Source: Haliotis asinina (Eukaryota; Mollusca; Gastropoda; Lepetellida; Haliotidae). Taken from it: a stretch of DNA of 64,000 nucleotides. Below are positions 59,985-64,000 of the stretch, one piece after another. Under the pieces are notes generated by a model. It had not been told where the DNA came from. It was given only the letters and a program-made list of their open reading frames with translations, and made no database searches. The stretch spans positions 57,654,004 through 57,718,003 of the forward strand of contig NC_090280.1 in NCBI RefSeq assembly GCF_037392515.1, in the 5' to 3' direction. Both the position numbers and the translations under genes were made by a program. Positions within the stretch are counted from its first letter, which is position 1. The number at the start of each line of letters is the position of its first letter.

Positions 59985-60105
59985 CATGTAAATAATCGCG
60001 TCTGAATCAGACAACCCAGTGACTAAAATGATGAGCATCAATCAAACCAATAAGGACACAGTAACATTCATGAACACATAACCGAGTCTGACCACCCCGT
60101 CCATT
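59985..60105 (+). repeat. SINE family A fragment
   Basis: gtaaataatcgcgtctgaat, cagacaacccagtgact and gatgagcatcaatc. A short related piece precedes it at 59890-59925. Confidence 0.65.
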
Positions 60106-60159
60106 CAGTTGCCTAATACAAAAAGGGTTGTTTTTTGGTACTTACATTCTTCCTTCGTG

Positions 60160-60222
60160 GCCACCACCGTGATATTGCTTATTGCTAAAAGTGGCGTAAA
60201 ACTAAACTCACTCACTCACTCA
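60160..60222 (-). repeat. SINE tail fragment
   Basis: caccaccgtgatattgctta, gctaaaagtggcgtaaaact and a run of actc units; shared by the ends of families A and B. Confidence 0.65.
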
Positions 60223-60229
60223 CTTGGTA

Positions 60230-60785
60230 CTCCCACAGTGCGTGTGTGAGGTAATATTTAACATCGGCAAAATCTCAGCCATTGCGTGACAAAAAACCCC
60301 CAACAATTTATGCAATAAAATGTGAAAACATTTGCAAGATTAAAACCTGTCGGCGATGGCAGTATGAATATCCCACAATGATGCGTCCAATGCAATACTA
60401 ATTGGGTACATTTTCAATGCATATGCTATGAATGATGTTTAATATATAGCACTGCAATGCCTCCCTCCAGCAATACGAATTCACACAAGAACCTACATGA
60501 TTTCAGTACTGTATTCTCTGTCCCACGTTTTCTGTTTTACAGTATTACCTGGTGTTTGACTTGCTGGATTATTGCACCCATAAACTTATTGAGGGTATCA
60601 TAAACTATCAAAGTACATCCGGAACATGATCAAGTACTCAAAACCCAACAAAATGAAATGGAAAAAAATGCTAACACCATAAATCCCCTAGCTAGTTAGG
60701 ACAAGCTGTCTATGCAGTAACTTAACAAAGTCAGATAGCTCAACGGTGCAAGGCCAACAACCATGCATGGAGCTGATCTCACGGT
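60230..60785. other. Nothing recognised
   Basis: AT-rich, no exon or repeat identified. Confidence 0.3.
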
Positions 60786-60789
60786 TATG

Positions 60790-60955
60790 AAGTGAGTGAA
60801 TGAATATGGTTTTACGCCGCATTTAGCTCTATTCCTGCAATATTACGGCGGGGTACACCATTGCGTACACACATTGTGCCCATGTGGGGAATCGAAACCC
60901 AGGACAGCAGGGTCACGAGCGAACGCTTTAACCACTGGGCTACCCAACCGCCAGC
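60790..60955 (-). repeat. SINE family B, full length
   Basis: Reverse strand: gtgagtgaatgaatatggtt, tttacgccgcatttagctct, attacggcggggtacaccat, gggaatcgaaacccaggaca and tttaaccactgggctaccca. Confidence 0.8.
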
Positions 60956-61369
60956 TGATCTCCACACACTTCAATAATTGAGAAACAAAGGATTTCACTA
61001 ACTGTACGCTGGGAAAACATGGGTAAACAAAACACGCTACTGCAGGCTATCGGAAGCTCCCATTTCATGGTATTATGGGGTTTGAGTAATATTCCTTTCT
61101 CAGAGTTGATATTGACCCATGCATGTCTGCATCAAAATGACTTTAACGTTTTCACAACTAGGATTTAGTTTTGAAGCAAAGGGACTGAGAAATTAACTAT
61201 CACCCTTGTACTGAGATGTGCATGTCCACCTGTTTTACTAAATTCCTCTGGCAGTCGATCATGTATATGCTTCAAGGTTCTAATAATCAAACCTCTGTGA
61301 ATGTTCCTGATGAAAATGTTCGAAAGATTGTTGGCCACAATCACAATGATTCACCATTTTCCTAACCCT

Positions 61370-61500
61370 AATCTAACCCAATCCAATCCAGTCTTTACCC
61401 TAATTTAATCCTAATCCAAATCTTAGTCCTAGCACTGACCCTAATCCAATCCAATCCCAATCTTAATCCTAGTCCTAATCCTAATCCGAAACCGTTTCCA
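61370..61500. repeat. Degenerate (CCTAAT/CCTAAC)n, telomere-like
   Basis: cctaaccctaatctaaccca, then tacccttaat-like words, taatcctaatccaaatctta and tagtcctaatcctaatccga. Most units differ from the exact telomere repeat ccctaa by a substitution. Confidence 0.65.
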
Positions 61501-61509
61501 GTCAACGCA

Positions 61510-62670
61510 AGTGATATAAATGCTTCTAGACGGATTATTATAAAATAATCGATGAATAGGTTACGGGAGAAAATTCAATCGGTTTGTTTACTCTTAAGTT
61601 GTCTCATCAAAACATCGAAATGTCAACACAAAAATATATACACAGACACCTGTGTATATATTTTGTCGCACTACATTAAAATATGGTTATGTACAAACTC
61701 ACCTCCACGTTCGGTTAAGCGTGTCTGTTGACGATACGGAATGTGAATGTTGCGTTAGCGATGTGTGGATGGTCACATGATAACTCGTTTATATGCCTGG
61801 TTATCCATGTAAACCTGCCGCCCTGTGCATCGAGAATTATATAACATTATGCGTGTTGCAGATAGAATGCACACGATGTTAACATACATCCATGTGAACG
61901 GTTGGTTAACAGTCCATTTCATTCACACGCGAGACGATATCATTGATTTCACCGAGTGTAGATTCCCCACTGAGGCCAAATAATGGCTATTTGCGGAGTC
62001 TTTGGTGTTAGGGATGGAGGAAGACCCAAGCGACGTGGTGGGCTACATGTCCTACCGCACAACTTCGTCACTGGTAACATAGCCTATCATGAAACGGGGC
62101 TTTTGTAACGAGTTACAGGTCACGTTGGAAGTAAGCTATGGGAAGCCATGGGTGGCCGGCGTGTGGTACAATGTCCTCGAACCGACCAAGTGAATTATTT
62201 ATTTTTTGTTCCGTATCAGCAGGTTGCAGGTGCATGTCTTGAAAAGTAGATACCGGGGGATGTAAAATCAGGGGAGGGTTGAAATCAGTGTGATTAGTGA
62301 CGGATACAAGGAAACAGCTGAAATGTTAACCTTACTTGTATGCGTTCTCAACCAGGATGTGAATAGGTGAGCGAAATTTGAATTTAAATAATAACACGAA
62401 CATTTTTTTAAAAAAGAAGAAGACGAAAACAGCTCACATGTCAATGACTGCGTAAAATAATTATATACATCAGCAGGTGAGTCATACTGAAACATGAGTC
62501 TCATTAACCTATTCAAACAAGGACCTACTTTTCAGCCGATCCGAAATTTCTCGTGTGAAAGTGAAAATAGACATCGCAAACTACTCTGGTTACACATAAT
62601 TCCAATTCCTTGTTTCATAAGAAATTAGTCTTCACATGTGAATTTTGACTTTAAACTTTAATAACATCGT
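61510..62670. other. Gene-free stretch
   Basis: No supported exon and no clear repeat family between the telomere-like array and the Tc1-like transposon. Confidence 0.35.
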
Positions 62671-62680
62671 ATGTTAATAT

Positions 62681-63961
62681 ACTACTAAAAAAAAAAGAAA
62701 CGCATAGCTGAAACTTGTTATCAATTTATACACTAAATGTTCAGTAATACAGGGCAGTCATGAAGAAAACCTGAATGAACATTAACGGTCCAGTGCTGCA
62801 AGAAACTGTACGTCACAACTGACATGTGTTCCAAGGTCAAGGTCGCAGAGCAGTGGCCTCCATTAGCATCAATGGTTGTTTGGCATCGGCGCCCCAAAGA
62901 CTGGACCAGATTCCGGATGAAGTGCCTGGGAATGAGCTGGTACTCTTCCCTCAAGGTCACAAACAGAGCAGGTAACGTCTGTGGCTGAGGGTCACGCTGT
63001 CGCACACGACGATCCGATTCTTCCCACAAATGTTCAATAGGGTTAAGATGCGGTGATCGTGATGGCCAATCGAGAACCTAACGTTGTTCTGGGCAAGGAA
63101 ATCTTTGGTTATCCTTGCGTTATCATGCTGAAAAATGACGTTCTGGCGGGTCATGAAAGGAAGGACATGAGGTCTAATGATTTCATCACGGTAACGTCGA
63201 GCTGTCAAATTGCCCTGGACCTGAATGAGATCTGTCCAGCCACTGTGTGAAATGCCAGCCCAAACCATGACACCCCTGTCTGCGTTGTTGCCGATGTTGA
63301 CGTGTAAGGACAGGTCCTTGCAAAGGTCTTCTGGAACGAATACCAGCCTCACGTAAGCGGTTCCTCAAAGTCTGATCAGAAATTGTTGTGAGTCCTGGCA
63401 CTACCGATGTTGTGGAGGATGCTGTGGTGAACCTGTTCCACAAATGTCGAAGCCGAATAAACCTGTCCTGAGCGGGCGTGGTCACATGTGGTCAACCTGA
63501 CCTGGGGCTATCACGTGTTGACCCTTGCTGCTGGTAGCGATGCCAAAGTCTTGCTATGGTCCTCTGTGATACATTCAGTTGCCTTGCAGTCGCAGACAGA
63601 TTCCCCAGCCTCCAAATGACCAATCGCATTGCTGAGCCGAGCCTCAGTAAGTCTAGGCATGACTTTAACACCAAATTTAAGATTGTCAACTATCGCATGA
63701 CAATTAATGGAAAATATGCATGGAATGTGCGTGCGAAAGGAAACACATGAATTTCTTCCCGTTCACAAGTCATTGTATTTATTGAGGAAAACAGATTTTG
63801 GTGCGTTTTGGCGAGTTGTCCTTGATGACAGTGGATTCAAACTCGGAAATGTTTGCAGACAACGTTCACCATAGATATACTGATTACATAGACAAGAATG
63901 ATTCAAATTCGAAACGTTACATGGACAAATACTACCTATGCGTTTCTGTTTTTTGAGTAGT
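62681..63961 (-). mobile_element. Tc1/mariner-type DNA transposon, internally deleted
   Basis: 1,281 bp. Inverted ends: actactaaaaaa then gaaacgcatag at 62681-62707 mirrors ctatgcgtttctgttttttg then agtagt at 63936-63961. The interior encodes a damaged DD34E transposase on the minus strand. A TA dinucleotide lies beside the left end; on the right the nearest TA is two bases out, so the exact borders are uncertain. Confidence 0.85.
62757..63689 (-). pseudogene. Tc1-like transposase, broken
   Basis: The N-terminal helix-turn-helix is clear in 63689-63492 (GNLSATARQLNVSQRTIARL). A second frame gives NRLREAGIRSRRPLQGPVLT, then the sequence drops directly into GVMVWAGISHSGWTD, the catalytic block VIFQHDNARIT, and, in another frame, WPSRSPHLNPIEHLWEESD with the final Glu. 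Compared with Tc1 relatives, about 60 codons including the first catalytic Asp (usually in TDESRF) are missing, and at least three frame changes are present, so the protein is dead; the element could only move with help from a relative. Confidence 0.85.
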
Positions 63962-64000
63962 TTATTTAATTGCGAGGTGTAGGGAGCACAATGAGATTGA

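Overview
This is animal nuclear DNA: split genes with GT-AG introns, tRNA-derived SINEs, inverted-repeat (foldback) elements, a Tc1-like transposon, a Ty3/Gypsy LTR element and many micro- and minisatellites. Gene content (a cytosolic-type sulfotransferase, an Anp1/GT62 glycosyltransferase, a Calx-beta/EGF/vWD protein) and the dominant SINE, whose copies contain the phrase 'tttagttttacgccgcact', suggest a marine gastropod, most likely an abalone (Haliotis). The genus is from memory of such repeats, not from a search.

Layout. 1-2.5 kb: the last three coding exons of an unrecognised plus-strand gene, with an 18-nt micro-exon. 3.7-8.0 kb: a complete five-exon cytosolic sulfotransferase, minus strand. 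About 10.9-24.6 kb: an unrecognised minus-strand gene with a signal-anchor exon (24.6 kb), a 1.7-kb Ser/Thr-rich exon (12.7-14.5 kb) and probable further exons (10.9-11.9 kb). The 10-kb intron between its first two exons is filled by a 9.2-kb Gypsy element (15,077-24,315) with almost identical LTRs, itself sitting inside a small foldback element. 25-37.8 kb: no host gene seen; SINEs, minisatellites and a 3.2-kb foldback element with a THAP zinc-finger relic. 37.9-45.9 kb: a complete seven-exon gene for a secreted protein (signal peptide, Calx-beta, EGF, vWD-like, C8-like), all exon phases agreeing. 46-51 kb: repeats, including two long foldback elements and a 175-bp satellite. 56.3-57.5 kb: an intronless Anp1/GT62 (fungal Mnn9/Van1-like) Golgi glycosyltransferase, minus strand. 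62.7-64 kb: an internally deleted Tc1-like transposon.

The host genes do not form an evident pathway, although three look like secretory-pathway, glycan or sulfation functions. The most unusual pattern is in the Calx-beta gene: tandem arrays in two introns look like amplified copies of the exon-intron junction just upstream, and another array looks like the amplified tail of the dominant SINE. Splice sites were assigned by eye from consensus and reading phase; no RNA evidence or database search was available.
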